Source: Treponema sp. UBA4307 (GTDB lineage Bacteria; Spirochaetota; Spirochaetia; Treponematales; Treponemataceae). Taken from it: a DNA stretch of 53,216 bases. A program made the position numbers and the translations under genes. Location of the stretch: contig DGUP01000018.1 of assembly GCA_002394685.1 (NCBI GenBank), forward strand, positions 1-53,216, in the 5' to 3' direction. Below are positions 26,506-35,860 of the stretch, piece by piece (position 1 is the first letter of the stretch; each line of letters opens with the position of its first letter). The notes under the pieces were generated by a model. The model did no database searches, was not told the DNA's origin, and saw only the letters and a program-made list of their open reading frames with translations.

Positions 26506-27495
26506 TTAATCAAAGAGTTCCGCCTGTAATTTTGTTTTAGAGATGCGGCTTCCAGGTTCTTCAGAAAGTGCTTTGACAAAGTCTTGGAAACTTTCCACGA
26601 TGGGAGCGCCATCTTCTATGTATTTTTCAGGAGATTTCTCCAGCTTCTGCTGAGCATTTTTTGCAGTCGAGGCAAGAAGCCGCTTTTTTCTTTCATTAGA
26701 AATAAGCATTGAAGCTTCTGTAAAGCCGGAACTGTGAAAAAACAAATCCCTGTTAAAATCTAATGCAAAATCTGCAGTTATCAAGGCACCGCTTGCCGGT
26801 GGAGCATGAATAACCACTGTTGCAGGTGAAAGAGCTGCTATAATCCTATTTCGCTGAACAAAACGCCAGCTTTCTGCAGGACAGCCAGGTATATACTCGC
26901 TGAGAATTATACCATCATTTTGAAGAATAGCTTCAGAAAGTTTTTTGTTACCGCCAGGAACGATTGTATCTATTCCACAGGGAAGAACAGCTGCTGTAGA
27001 ACTTTTTATTCTTGAAGCAAGTGCACCTTTGTGAGCAAATGAATCTATGCCGTTTGCCAGGCCGCTGACTACACAATAGTCGTTCAGGGCGGCATCCCGG
27101 GCAAATTTATAGGCTCCTTCTGCTGAATCTTTTGAAATATACCTTGTTCCTACAAGAGAAATGCATTTTTTATTCAATGCATCCAGGTTTCCCCTGTAAA
27201 AAAGCATATAAGGTGCATTTACTGTCTCTCTGAGAAGTGCCGGATAAGAGGATTCGCTGTACATAACTCCATTAATGCGAAGTGAATCCATTAACTTCCA
27301 GCTTCTTTCAGACAATAAAATCGTTTCACCGGGATTCCAGAGAGCGTTTTTTGAAACTCTTCCTACTATTTCACCAATGTCACTTTTAGACAATATAACG
27401 AGATTGTCTAAACTGTCAATATTCTTCCTTAAAAGAACTTTTTCCCTTAGTGTTAAAAAGGAGATTGAGGATATTGCTATGTCTATTATTTCCAC
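26506..27495 (-). CDS. dprA: DprA/Smf family DNA-processing protein
   Basis: 329 residues with the Rossmann-like DprA core. Motifs include SLVGTRYISKDS near 115, CVVSGLANGIDSFAHKGAL near 145, and PPASGALITADFALDFNRD near 230. In transformable bacteria DprA loads RecA on incoming single-stranded DNA; the gene is also common in organisms not known to transform. No other competence gene is in the window. The dprA-topA order is shared with Bacillus (smf-topA). It starts 13 bp after the TPR lipoprotein gene. Confidence 0.92.
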   Translation of the reverse strand: MEIIDIAISSISFLTLREKVLLRKNIDSLDNLVILSKSDIGEIVGRVSKNALWNPGETILLSERSWKLMDSLRINGVMYSESSYPALLRETVNAPYMLFYRGNLDALNKKCISLVGTRYISKDSAEGAYKFARDAALNDYCVVSGLANGIDSFAHKGALASRIKSSTAAVLPCGIDTIVPGGNKKLSEAILQNDGIILSEYIPGCPAESWRFVQRNRIIAALSPATVVIHAPPASGALITADFALDFNRDLFFHSSGFTEASMLISNERKKRLLASTAKNAQQKLEKSPEKYIEDGAPIVESFQDFVKALSEEPGSRISKTKLQAELFD

Positions 27496-27508
27496 AATAA
27501 AAAGTTAA

Positions 27509-28255
27509 TTAATGACTTGATTGAGCGTCAAGTACAATATTTTTATTTGTCCGGGCATCAGCAGTTTTATCAGGATTTACGTTTAATTCAATGATTTTAT
27601 CGTAAAGGTCTATAGCTTTCTGGAACTGATAGGTAGAATAATATGCTCTTGCAAGAACAAACATTGCATTTGTATCTTTTGTCTGAGTTTCAAGGAATTT
27701 TTCCAGGTAAGGGATAGCTTTTTCACTTTCATCCAGCTGGAAAGTATAGAGTACACCAATTCCATACATTGCCCTGTAGTACTTAGGATTGATGGAAAGG
27801 GCCCTTAAATAGGCATCTTCTGATACTTTCAGATAATTCATCATCTTTTCATGAGCAAAGGATTGTCCCTGGGCTTCAAAATCCAGCTGAGCATTTGCCT
27901 GATAAGCTGCACAGATTGCTACATAGTAATAAAGGTTTGCATTGTCAGGATAATAAAGAAGGGCATTTTGAAAGGCTTCCATTGCTTTTCCAAACATTCT
28001 TTCATCCAGATAACGGGTTCCAAGAATTTTGTACCAGATTCCTTCCTGAGCCTGGGCAGCTACCAGATCCATAGCCCTTTGATCATATTTTTCAATTGCC
28101 TGCTGAAGTTCCTCCTTTGTGACAGGATTACTTACCCCTTCTTCAAGTTTCTGTAAACGCTTTACAGTTTTATAAGAAGTTCCTCCACAAGAAGAAAGAC
28201 TAACCATTGATACAAGAAGGACAGCCGCAAAAGCAATTGTATTTTTTTTCATCAT
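27509..28255 (-). CDS. TPR-repeat lipoprotein
   Basis: 248 residues from the ATG at 28255. An upstream in-frame start would add 20 residues ahead of an otherwise normal signal peptide, so I prefer the later one. The lipoprotein signal ends in LSSC. The rest is helical, with TPR-like units, e.g. AFQNALLYYPDNANLYYYVA, LRALSINPKYYRAMYGIG and FVLARAYYSTYQFQKAIDLY. TPR lipoproteins act as scaffolds for envelope or division complexes; its partner is unknown. Its place between xerD and dprA suggests a cell-cycle or envelope role. Confidence 0.85.
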   Translation of the reverse strand: MMKKNTIAFAAVLLVSMVSLSSCGGTSYKTVKRLQKLEEGVSNPVTKEELQQAIEKYDQRAMDLVAAQAQEGIWYKILGTRYLDERMFGKAMEAFQNALLYYPDNANLYYYVAICAAYQANAQLDFEAQGQSFAHEKMMNYLKVSEDAYLRALSINPKYYRAMYGIGVLYTFQLDESEKAIPYLEKFLETQTKDTNAMFVLARAYYSTYQFQKAIDLYDKIIELNVNPDKTADARTNKNIVLDAQSSH

Positions 28256-28366
28256 CCACACCCATTTAGTTTTAATATAAATTCTATAAAGCAAATTCTG
28301 AGAACAAAATGACACTCAGTTTTATACTTTTATCTCTTTTAATTATCTGTAATTTCGTCAAGGATA

Positions 28367-29323
28367 TTAACTTTTTTCTTCCGGATCTCCAATATCTAAA
28401 TCCTTTTTTTCATCATTTTTCTGGTGACCGGGAAAATATCCTGCATGATAGGTCTTTAATTCTTCATTTTCCACATGAGTGTAAATTGTAGTAGTTGAAA
28501 GGTCTGAATGCCCCAGCATTTCCTGGACAATACGCAGATCCGCACCACCCTGAAGAAGATGAGTAGCAAATGAATGCCTTAAAGTATGGACTTTAGCAGA
28601 TACACCACTCAATTCTTCATAGGTTTGAAAATTTTTCCATATGCCTTTTCTGGAAAGCTTTGTTCCCCTTACGTTTACAAACACCTGATTTACACTTTTA
28701 TTTTTCAATATTTCAGGTCTTGCTTCATTAATCCATTTTAAAAGCCAGACCCGGGCATTTTCACCAAAAGGGACAATTCTTTCTTTATCCTCTTTACCGT
28801 GAACAATAATTATACCTTCGTCAAAGTGGACATTTTGAATAAGCAGTTCTGATGCTTCGGAAATACGCAGCCCGCAGCTGTAAATTAATTCATATAGACA
28901 GCGGTCACGTATTCCCAGTGGTTTAGAAACATCAATTGCCTCAAGAAAACGGTCAATTTCATCAACACTTAAAACTCGCGGGATTTTTTTTTGAATTTTA
29001 GGTCTGTCGATTTCAAGGGCAAAATTTTCTTCCCAAAGGCCTTTGCGCTTAAGGAAGGATCCTAAGGCTCTCAGTGAAGAAAGGTCTTTTGCAATTGTAA
29101 GCTCAGAGCACTTGTCTTCCCGTCTTTTTACAAGGAAGGCAAAAATATCTTTTACCGTGCATTGTTTTATGGGAATATTCTGCACTGAAAGATATTCAAG
29201 GAAAGCCTTTATGCTGAAATCATAAGTCTCTGCCGTAAGGTTAGCTTTACCTTCTACATAGATCTGATCAGCATAAAATTCCCTTATTAGTTTCTCTGAC
29301 TCAAAATTGTCTTTATCAGTCAT
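28367..29323 (-). CDS. xerD: Tyrosine recombinase XerD
   Basis: 318 residues, the same length as the XerC 4 kb away. A core-binding domain precedes a catalytic domain with Arg in SCGLRISE, HTLRHSFATHLL, GHSD and the nucleophile Tyr281 in TTIYTHV. A charged tail of about 25 residues follows the last helix. The LRHSFATHLLQGGADLR block is the typical XerD form. The gene overlaps the end of ftsZ by 8 bp, tying dimer resolution to the division operon. Confidence 0.92.
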   Translation of the reverse strand: MTDKDNFESEKLIREFYADQIYVEGKANLTAETYDFSIKAFLEYLSVQNIPIKQCTVKDIFAFLVKRREDKCSELTIAKDLSSLRALGSFLKRKGLWEENFALEIDRPKIQKKIPRVLSVDEIDRFLEAIDVSKPLGIRDRCLYELIYSCGLRISEASELLIQNVHFDEGIIIVHGKEDKERIVPFGENARVWLLKWINEARPEILKNKSVNQVFVNVRGTKLSRKGIWKNFQTYEELSGVSAKVHTLRHSFATHLLQGGADLRIVQEMLGHSDLSTTTIYTHVENEELKTYHAGYFPGHQKNDEKKDLDIGDPEEKS

Positions 29324-30680
29324 CGCTCAAATCAATCTCACGACTAAGGCCGCTGAGCTTTTTTCTCCAGATGGCTGGTTCATCCAGGTTGTCTGGTCTA
29401 CCCTTGTAATCAGCAGGTGGTTCAACTCCTTTTGAAGAAGGTTGGGTTGCTTCATGAATGATTGCTTCAAAAGAATCGTGGGTATCTCCGTGGTGAGATG
29501 ATTGATTTAAAGAATCAGACTGAGAAAGATCTTCATCATTGAAAAGGGAATCTACCGGAGAAGAAGCATTTGCGGGAGCTGCATTCTTTGCAGAAAGAGG
29601 CTTACCTTTTAAGAGCTGCTCAAACATAGAACTTGAGAAAACGCTGTCTTTAACAAAGTTATCCTCTTCCTTATCGTTAGAAACCTGTTTTTCAGATTGA
29701 TTGAAACCAGTGGCAATTACGGTAACGCTGACAAAATCATCATCACCTGGATTATTAACTGCACCAAAAATTACTTCTACTTCAGGATCAGCAGAAGCCT
29801 TGATGGTATTTACAATTTCATCAACTTCCCTCATTGAAAGATTTTCAGAACCGCTGATGTTTACAAGAATTTTCTTTGCACCATCAATCTGATTGTCTTC
29901 AAGAAGTGGATTTGAAATAGCATTGTGAGCAGCTTCAATGGCACGATTTTCACCGCTGGCTTCTCCAACGCCCAGAATACACTGTCCCTGATCTTTCATA
30001 ACTGATTTTACATCAGCGAAATCAATATTTGGTTCACCAGGAACAGTAATAATTTCATAGATACCGTGAACACCACGGCAAAGAACTTCATCTGCAAGAC
30101 GGAAGGCCTGCTTAAAGGAAAGGTCCCTTTTCTGCTTTTTATTTATTTCATTGATTTGTTCATTCGGAACAACGATAAGGGAGTCTACATTTTCCCGGAG
30201 TTTTCTTAAGCCTTCAAGGGCATTTTTCATTCTTACCTGTCCCTCAAAGGCAAAAGGTGTAGTTACAACTGCAATTGTAAGAGCCCCAGCTTCCCTGGCC
30301 AGACGGGCAACGATAGGAGCAGAACCAGTTCCTGTTCCACCACCCATTCCGGCAGTAATGATTACCATATTTGCTTTTTCTACAACTTTAGAAATAGTAT
30401 CAGAATCATCAAGAGCAGCCTGTTCTCCTACAGAAGGATTTCCTCCTGCCCCCAGACCACCTGTAATTGCCTGTCCAATTGCTATGCGGTTTTTCGCATT
30501 TGATACATGAAGAGCCTGAAGGTCAGTATTTAAAACAACAAAATCAACTCCGGTACTTCCATCTTCAATCATGCGGTTTACTGCACTTGAACCGCCGCCT
30601 CCACAACCGATAATCTTAATAACAGTTGGGTTAATTTTTGTTAATACATCCTGTTCATTATCAACTGAAAATTCGATCAT
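29316..30680 (-). CDS. ftsZ: Cell division GTPase FtsZ
   Basis: 454 residues. The tubulin signature GGGTGTG is at 113-119, with NTDLQAL near 51 and the T7-loop region NIDFADVKSVM. The globular core is followed by a Ser/Asp/Asn-rich linker of roughly 100 residues and a conserved C-terminal peptide LDEPAIWRKK, the expected docking site for FtsA. GGGAGGAAAT precedes the ATG, one of the strongest ribosome sites here. FtsZ polymerises into the septal ring. Confidence 0.98.
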   Translation of the reverse strand: MIEFSVDNEQDVLTKINPTVIKIIGCGGGGSSAVNRMIEDGSTGVDFVVLNTDLQALHVSNAKNRIAIGQAITGGLGAGGNPSVGEQAALDDSDTISKVVEKANMVIITAGMGGGTGTGSAPIVARLAREAGALTIAVVTTPFAFEGQVRMKNALEGLRKLRENVDSLIVVPNEQINEINKKQKRDLSFKQAFRLADEVLCRGVHGIYEIITVPGEPNIDFADVKSVMKDQGQCILGVGEASGENRAIEAAHNAISNPLLEDNQIDGAKKILVNISGSENLSMREVDEIVNTIKASADPEVEVIFGAVNNPGDDDFVSVTVIATGFNQSEKQVSNDKEEDNFVKDSVFSSSMFEQLLKGKPLSAKNAAPANASSPVDSLFNDEDLSQSDSLNQSSHHGDTHDSFEAIIHEATQPSSKGVEPPADYKGRPDNLDEPAIWRKKLSGLSREIDLSDD

Positions 30681-30758
30681 ATTTCCTCCCGACCCCTAAC
30701 AGCAGAGTTTATCCCCATAACACAAATGCTGCTTCTTTAATATATTCAGTCCTTTATT

Positions 30759-32033
30759 TTAGAAAAACTGCTTTAAGAAGTTTTTAAAAAACTTTTTATT
30801 CTTTCCCCGTTCGGCAGAATCTTCCGCAGGACGGTTTTTCTTCCCGGTTTTATTAGTAGAAGAAGACCCCTTGTTTGCAAGTACAAGTCCCATGGCTGTA
30901 GCAAAAGAAGGTGACCTGTAAGAATCATCTTCTCCACCAAAATCAGCAGAAACACCTAAACGAACTGAAGAAGTCTTCCATACAGCCTGTGTCAGTTCAA
31001 TTATACCAGGAAGTTCAGCGCCTCCGCCGGTCAAAACAATGCTTCCGTTTATCTTCTTAATATTTGCATTCTGTACAACGCTTTTCTTAACCAGTTTCAT
31101 GATTTCTTCTTCGCGGGCAAGAATAATTGCACACAATTTCCTCTGTTCAATTTCCTCAGGAGGTTTTCCTCCTACCGGGGGTATAATTACTGTATCTTCC
31201 TCATTATCCTGAGGCCAGGCAGAACCTCTTTCCACCTTAATTTTTTCAGCAGTTTCGTAAGGAATTCCCTTTACCTTTGCAATATCGCTGGTAACTGAAT
31301 TCTGACCATAAGGAATTGAAGCAGTATAGACCGGAGCACCTTTGTTAATTACCATTACGTCTGTTGTGCCCGCACCTAAATCAATCAGAATTGAGCCTAA
31401 TTCCATTTCTTCGTTGTGAATTGTTGAATAAGAAGCGGCCAGAGTTTTAAGCATTACGCCATGGTTGTCAGCTGCAACATTGTAGCCGGCCCTGTATATA
31501 CTTTGAACGATTTTATCGTAAGCAGTGATGGATGCCGTAACAAGATGACAGCAGACTTCCAGTCTTACCCCGTAAGATCCGATAAGTTCTTCTTTCTTAA
31601 AATCATTGCTGCCATCAACAATATATTCCTGAGGAATAATATGAATAAGTCTTTTGTCAGGAGAAAATTTTACTGCCCTGGCTGATTCAATTGCCCTTTG
31701 ACGGGTTTCTTCCCGGATTGCCATAGGTCTGTTGCTGCCGCTTTTTGGATCTACACCAACCCCACCCTTGGAATTAATGCTTTCAACCTGTGCCCCGCCG
31801 ATTATTGTATAAACTGAAGTTACAGCAGTTCCGCAGGAAAGTTCGGCTTCTTCAATAGTGTCTTTTATAACTGCAACTGCAGCATCAACGTTTACGATTA
31901 CACCGTTGCGCATACCCTGTGAAGGTTTTTCCGCAATTCCGATAACCTTTACTTTTTCATCTGAATCGACTTCTGCAATTACTGCCCTGACATTGTCTGT
32001 ACCAATATCAAGTCCCACCACAACTTTACTCAA
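30759..32033 (-). CDS. ftsA: Cell division protein FtsA
   Basis: 424 residues of the actin-fold FtsA/MreB superfamily. Phosphate-binding loops appear as VGLDIGTDNVRAVIAEV and LIDLGAGTTDVMVI, with LTGGGAELPG later. The last residues, FFKNFLKQFF, form an amphipathic helix expected to attach it to the inner membrane. FtsA tethers FtsZ filaments and recruits the septal synthesis machinery. It lies 16 bp after ftsQ and 78 bp before ftsZ. Confidence 0.97.
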   Translation of the reverse strand: MSKVVVGLDIGTDNVRAVIAEVDSDEKVKVIGIAEKPSQGMRNGVIVNVDAAVAVIKDTIEEAELSCGTAVTSVYTIIGGAQVESINSKGGVGVDPKSGSNRPMAIREETRQRAIESARAVKFSPDKRLIHIIPQEYIVDGSNDFKKEELIGSYGVRLEVCCHLVTASITAYDKIVQSIYRAGYNVAADNHGVMLKTLAASYSTIHNEEMELGSILIDLGAGTTDVMVINKGAPVYTASIPYGQNSVTSDIAKVKGIPYETAEKIKVERGSAWPQDNEEDTVIIPPVGGKPPEEIEQRKLCAIILAREEEIMKLVKKSVVQNANIKKINGSIVLTGGGAELPGIIELTQAVWKTSSVRLGVSADFGGEDDSYRSPSFATAMGLVLANKGSSSTNKTGKKNRPAEDSAERGKNKKFFKNFLKQFF

Positions 32034-32049
32034 GTTTTTTTCTCCGTAA

Positions 32050-32925
32050 CTATTCTGCTATTGTATCTGTCAGAAACTGCTTTTTGCGGTAGGATACAGA
32101 GCCATAACGCAAATCAACTTCTGACACATCATATTCAACTTTTTTTACTACATCCAGAGTAACAATCATATAGTCCAGTGTTTCTCTGGTAAGAAGGCTG
32201 TCTGTCAAAACTCTTACGCGGGAATTAATTGGATAAAGTACCAGTTCATAATTTCCGTAATCCTTTGGAAGAATTTTAATCTCAGAGATAGCTGCAAAGT
32301 AATTCTGAGGAAGAACGGATATATCTGCAATTCTATCCATGAGGATTCTATATTTTGATGAAAGTCTTGTTCCGTCCTGTAAAGATTCAAGGGGAATGCC
32401 TGTTACAAGAGGAATACTTGAATCGGAAAGGACAGTTGAATTTGACTGCTTGAATAGTACACCATTTTTATCAATTTGAACAGATACGCTCTTTCCGTCT
32501 TCAATGAGTACTGTTTTAGCAACAGGTGTTCTTTCTGTAATATTGATTAAAACCTTGTCAGGAAAAGTTTTTTCTACTGAAACAGATTCAATACAGGGAA
32601 TGTAAGAAAGTTTCTGCACGGCTTCAGCTGTATCGAATTTTGCCCAGGTCTGATTGTTAACGTCTGCAATTAACTCCATAACGCTTCTTGTTGAGATTGA
32701 TTCGTTTCCGAAAACTTCAATCTTAGCCGGACTAAGGCCAGGTACGATTGTTGTGTAAAGCAGTGCCTCTACAAGAAGAACAGCAACCATTACAATCACA
32801 AAAAGCTTAAGAAACAAAACTTTTTTGTCTTTTTTAACCGGAACTTTTTCTTCTCTTCTGTTCATGTACTTGTTAAAATCTTCTAAATCCTCAAAGGTAA
32901 TGTTAGAATAAACTGAATCACTCAT
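32050..32925 (-). CDS. ftsQ: Cell division protein FtsQ/DivIB
   Basis: 291 residues: a short charged cytoplasmic start, one membrane helix (about 33-58), then a POTRA-type domain beginning near AKIEVFGNESISTRSVMELI and the FtsQ/DivIB beta domain. It sits in the periplasm and links FtsL/FtsB-type proteins to septal synthase. The family diverges strongly; topology, the POTRA pattern and position between ftsW and ftsA give the name. It overlaps ftsW by 8 bp. Confidence 0.9.
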   Translation of the reverse strand: MSDSVYSNITFEDLEDFNKYMNRREEKVPVKKDKKVLFLKLFVIVMVAVLLVEALLYTTIVPGLSPAKIEVFGNESISTRSVMELIADVNNQTWAKFDTAEAVQKLSYIPCIESVSVEKTFPDKVLINITERTPVAKTVLIEDGKSVSVQIDKNGVLFKQSNSTVLSDSSIPLVTGIPLESLQDGTRLSSKYRILMDRIADISVLPQNYFAAISEIKILPKDYGNYELVLYPINSRVRVLTDSLLTRETLDYMIVTLDVVKKVEYDVSEVDLRYGSVSYRKKQFLTDTIAE

Positions 32926-34123
32926 ATTCTACAACCACTCCGTTAAAACTTTCTTTATCTCTATTTTTGTTTGAATAATTTCTTACAAAATCAGTACCTG
33001 CATCACAATGACTGGCATTAAGTATGAAACCGCACATGATGAAAGTAACAATAAGGGATGAGCCACCTGTTGAAAAAAATGGAAGTGGAATACCTGTAGT
33101 TGGCATTACACCGCAGACAACTGCACAGTTTACAAGTGACTGAACCACAATCATGAAAACACAACCGAATGTTCCTACGGAAGCAAAATAATTTGGTGTG
33201 CTGATTGCAATTCTTACAGCCCTTATACAAAAGAAAACCAGAATAATAAAATAAAGTACCACACCTACAAAACCTAAAGCTGTAGCCCAGCCTGCAAAAA
33301 TGTAGTCTGTAATTAATTCAGGAATTCTGTAAATAGGTGCCAGGCCTGCTCCAAGACCTGTTCCCCAGAAACCGCCTTCAGAAATTGCATTCTGGCTTCT
33401 TAAAATCTGAAGTCCTGCTCCATCACTGAAATTTTCAGGATTGAAGTAAGCGGCGATTCTGGAAATACGATAATTCTCACTAAATATCAAAAAGAATGCT
33501 GCAGGAAGTGCCAGGCCCAGGAAAGGAAAGAGCCACCAGAGTTTTGCCCCTGCAACAAAGAAGATTACAAGTCCCACTGCAAAAATTAATACTGCAGTTG
33601 AAAAGTCTCTCTGCAAAAGTACAATCAATACAAAAACAAAAAGACCTGTCATTGGAACAATAAAGTTTTTTCTTCCCCCTGATTCTTCACCTTCTTCCTT
33701 GGCAAAATAATTTGCAAGAAAAAGTATCATTGCAAACTTTGCGAGTTCAGAGGGCTGGAATGTTAAACTTCCAATGGAAATCCATCTGGCAGAACCATTA
33801 AGGGTTCCGGAAATAAAAGGAATAAATGTAAGCAGACAAAGGAAAAGGGTTCCAAGTGTAACAAGAGGAACATATTTACGGATTTTGTTCATAGGGAAAA
33901 TTGTTATAAAAACCATTAATCCCATTCCGATTGCTGACCATATAAGCTGCTTGGTTAAATAATAGTATTTACCCCCGGTAAGTGCTTCACTTTTTGCAGA
34001 AGTACAGAAGAAACTTGTAAAGATTCCTAATCCCCATAAAAGCAAAACGCTTACAATGAAGAAAGGATCAGTTCTTCTGTATGAGTCATTTGGTCTTTCT
34101 GCATAAAAAGTAAAGTTATCCAT
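32918..34123 (-). CDS. ftsW: Septal peptidoglycan polymerase FtsW
   Basis: 401 residues of the SEDS family with about ten membrane helices. Conserved patterns include GSARWISIGSLTFQPSELAK, LQRDFSTAVLIF and, near the end, PTTGIPLPFFSTGGSSL. FtsW polymerises glycan strands from lipid II together with a class B PBP. The cognate ftsI is not in this cluster. It follows murF by 2 bp. Confidence 0.95.
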   Translation of the reverse strand: MDNFTFYAERPNDSYRRTDPFFIVSVLLLWGLGIFTSFFCTSAKSEALTGGKYYYLTKQLIWSAIGMGLMVFITIFPMNKIRKYVPLVTLGTLFLCLLTFIPFISGTLNGSARWISIGSLTFQPSELAKFAMILFLANYFAKEEGEESGGRKNFIVPMTGLFVFVLIVLLQRDFSTAVLIFAVGLVIFFVAGAKLWWLFPFLGLALPAAFFLIFSENYRISRIAAYFNPENFSDGAGLQILRSQNAISEGGFWGTGLGAGLAPIYRIPELITDYIFAGWATALGFVGVVLYFIILVFFCIRAVRIAISTPNYFASVGTFGCVFMIVVQSLVNCAVVCGVMPTTGIPLPFFSTGGSSLIVTFIMCGFILNASHCDAGTDFVRNYSNKNRDKESFNGVVVEYE

Positions 34124-34125
34124 TT

Positions 34126-35565
34126 TTATTTATTACCTTCCAGCTTTTCTGTAATGCGCTCAAGTCCCATTCCTCTTGATGCCTTAATAAGGATGATGTC
34201 GCCCGGCTGAGCAAAATCAGTAACTGCATTACAAATTTCCTGAACAGTTTCATCTGAATGTCCAGAAAAATATTTAACAGTTTTATTTTCAGCGGATTTG
34301 AATTTTTCATCACCTATAACTTTTTCATAAGCAGACTTCATTTCATCTCCTGCAAAAATCAGAAGATCTGCACTACTGTTAAGAGCCTGAATTCCAGCTG
34401 CTTCATGATCAGCTTTTGACGAATCCCCAAGTTCAAGCATATCACCAAGAACAAAAATCTTTTTCCGGCTGCTTGTTACTGAGGAAACAAAATCAATGGC
34501 CTTTTCCATTGAATCAGGGTTTGCATTGTAGCAGTCCTGAACAATTGTATATTTTCCATGAAGGACCTGACTTCTTCCAAACATAGGTTTAAGGGATTCA
34601 ATTCCCTTTGCAATCTGTTCATCACTTACAGAAAGATATTTTGCAAGAGCAATTGCAGCCAGTGCATTTTTAAAATTATATTTTCCAGGAAGAGAAAGAA
34701 CTGCCTTATAATCACCAATCTGAATTTCAGTACCATCAAGTCCCTTATCCTGAAGGAATTTTACAGATTCATCACAGTCCTGGCCGTAAAAAACAGCATG
34801 TCCATTTCCGTCAATGTAATCTGCCATGAAATCAGCAAAATCATCATCCTTGGGAATAAAACCTGTACCAAATGTATTGAGATAATCAAAAACCTTACTT
34901 TTTTCTCTGGCAATATTTTCCCGGCTTCCCAGTTTTCCAATATGAGCCGTACCAATATTTGTTACAATTGCATAGGATGGTTTCAATACAGCTGCAATTT
35001 CACCAATTTCATTTTCACGGTTCATCCCCATTTCAAAAAGTCCAACTTCATGCTCTTCCCTGATATTAAACACAGAAAGAGGAAGTCCTGTTTCTGAATT
35101 GAAGTTTCCCTTGTTTGTAATAACCTTATACTTCTGACTGAGAATTGAAGCTGCAATTTCCTTTGTTGTAGTCTTACCGCTTGAACCGGTAACACCGATT
35201 TTTATAAGTGAAGGAAATTTTTCAACATAACGTTCAGCAGCCTTCTGAAGGGCAGTCATTGTATTTTCTACAGCAATAAAATATACATCAGGATAGAGTC
35301 TTGAAATATCAACAAAGTATTGAGAATCCTTTTCAAAATTCTGCTGAGCAATAAAAATTACACTTGCACCTTTTTCACAGGCTGACTGGCAGTACTTATG
35401 ACCATCCTGATTTTCACCAATCAGAGGAACAAAAAGTGTATCTTTTTCTACATTACGGCTGTCCGTCTGCACTGAAGTAAAACAAAAATTATGTCCACCA
35501 AGAACGTGTATTCCATCTACGGCAGCGAGTACTTCATCAAGAAGTAAAAGACTTTTAGCGGCCAT
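34126..35565 (-). CDS. murF: UDP-N-acetylmuramoyl-tripeptide--D-alanyl-D-alanine ligase
   Basis: 479 residues from the ATG at 35565, chosen because GGGAGAT lies 8 bases before it and the family starts near MAAKSLLLLDEVL; an upstream in-frame start would lie inside ftsL. Mur-ligase motifs: the P-loop GVTGSSGKTTTKE at about 124, the NSETGLPLSVF region, and DCYNANPDSMEKAIDF. It adds D-Ala-D-Ala to UDP-MurNAc-tripeptide in the cytoplasm. It overlaps ftsL by 11 bp. Confidence 0.95.
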   Translation of the reverse strand: MAAKSLLLLDEVLAAVDGIHVLGGHNFCFTSVQTDSRNVEKDTLFVPLIGENQDGHKYCQSACEKGASVIFIAQQNFEKDSQYFVDISRLYPDVYFIAVENTMTALQKAAERYVEKFPSLIKIGVTGSSGKTTTKEIAASILSQKYKVITNKGNFNSETGLPLSVFNIREEHEVGLFEMGMNRENEIGEIAAVLKPSYAIVTNIGTAHIGKLGSRENIAREKSKVFDYLNTFGTGFIPKDDDFADFMADYIDGNGHAVFYGQDCDESVKFLQDKGLDGTEIQIGDYKAVLSLPGKYNFKNALAAIALAKYLSVSDEQIAKGIESLKPMFGRSQVLHGKYTIVQDCYNANPDSMEKAIDFVSSVTSSRKKIFVLGDMLELGDSSKADHEAAGIQALNSSADLLIFAGDEMKSAYEKVIGDEKFKSAENKTVKYFSGHSDETVQEICNAVTDFAQPGDIILIKASRGMGLERITEKLEGNK

Positions 35566-35860
35566 TATTATCTCCCATTTCAACCCGGATAATTTCATCA
35601 CTCTCTGCCTGTCTCATTCCAAGTTGATTTTCTGCAATATTTTCAATTCTTTCCGAACTTGAAAGCATACTGATATCCGTAATCAGCTGCTTATTTTCTT
35701 CAACAAGTTTTTCCTGCTGGATTTCAAGATCTGTAACCTGTTTAAGAAGATCCTTGTATTTTGAAGACTGAAATGCATTTAAAATTAAAAGTCCGGGAAT
35801 TGCAACTGCTGTAAGTGCAGCGAGAAAAACTGTCAGGAACTTTCTCTTTTTGTTATTCAT
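35555..35860 (-). CDS. ftsL: FtsL/DivIC-type division protein
   Basis: 101 residues: a short basic N-terminus, one membrane helix (about 8-29), and a periplasmic leucine-zipper-like coiled coil (about 35-75) ending in a NIAENQLGMRQAE stretch typical of FtsL/septum initiators. It bridges FtsQ and the FtsW synthase. Sequence similarity in this family is weak; topology and the slot between rsmH and murF support the name. Its start shares one base with the rsmH stop. Confidence 0.87.
   Translation of the reverse strand: MNNKKRKFLTVFLAALTAVAIPGLLILNAFQSSKYKDLLKQVTDLEIQQEKLVEENKQLITDISMLSSSERIENIAENQLGMRQAESDEIIRVEMGDNNGR

Noticed and set aside
23288..29323. XerC and XerD as phage or integron integrases
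   Set aside because: Length, catalytic motifs and neighbours (topA, hslV, ftsZ) fit housekeeping Xer recombinases. No attachment site or cargo is visible, and I could not identify a dif site in the window.
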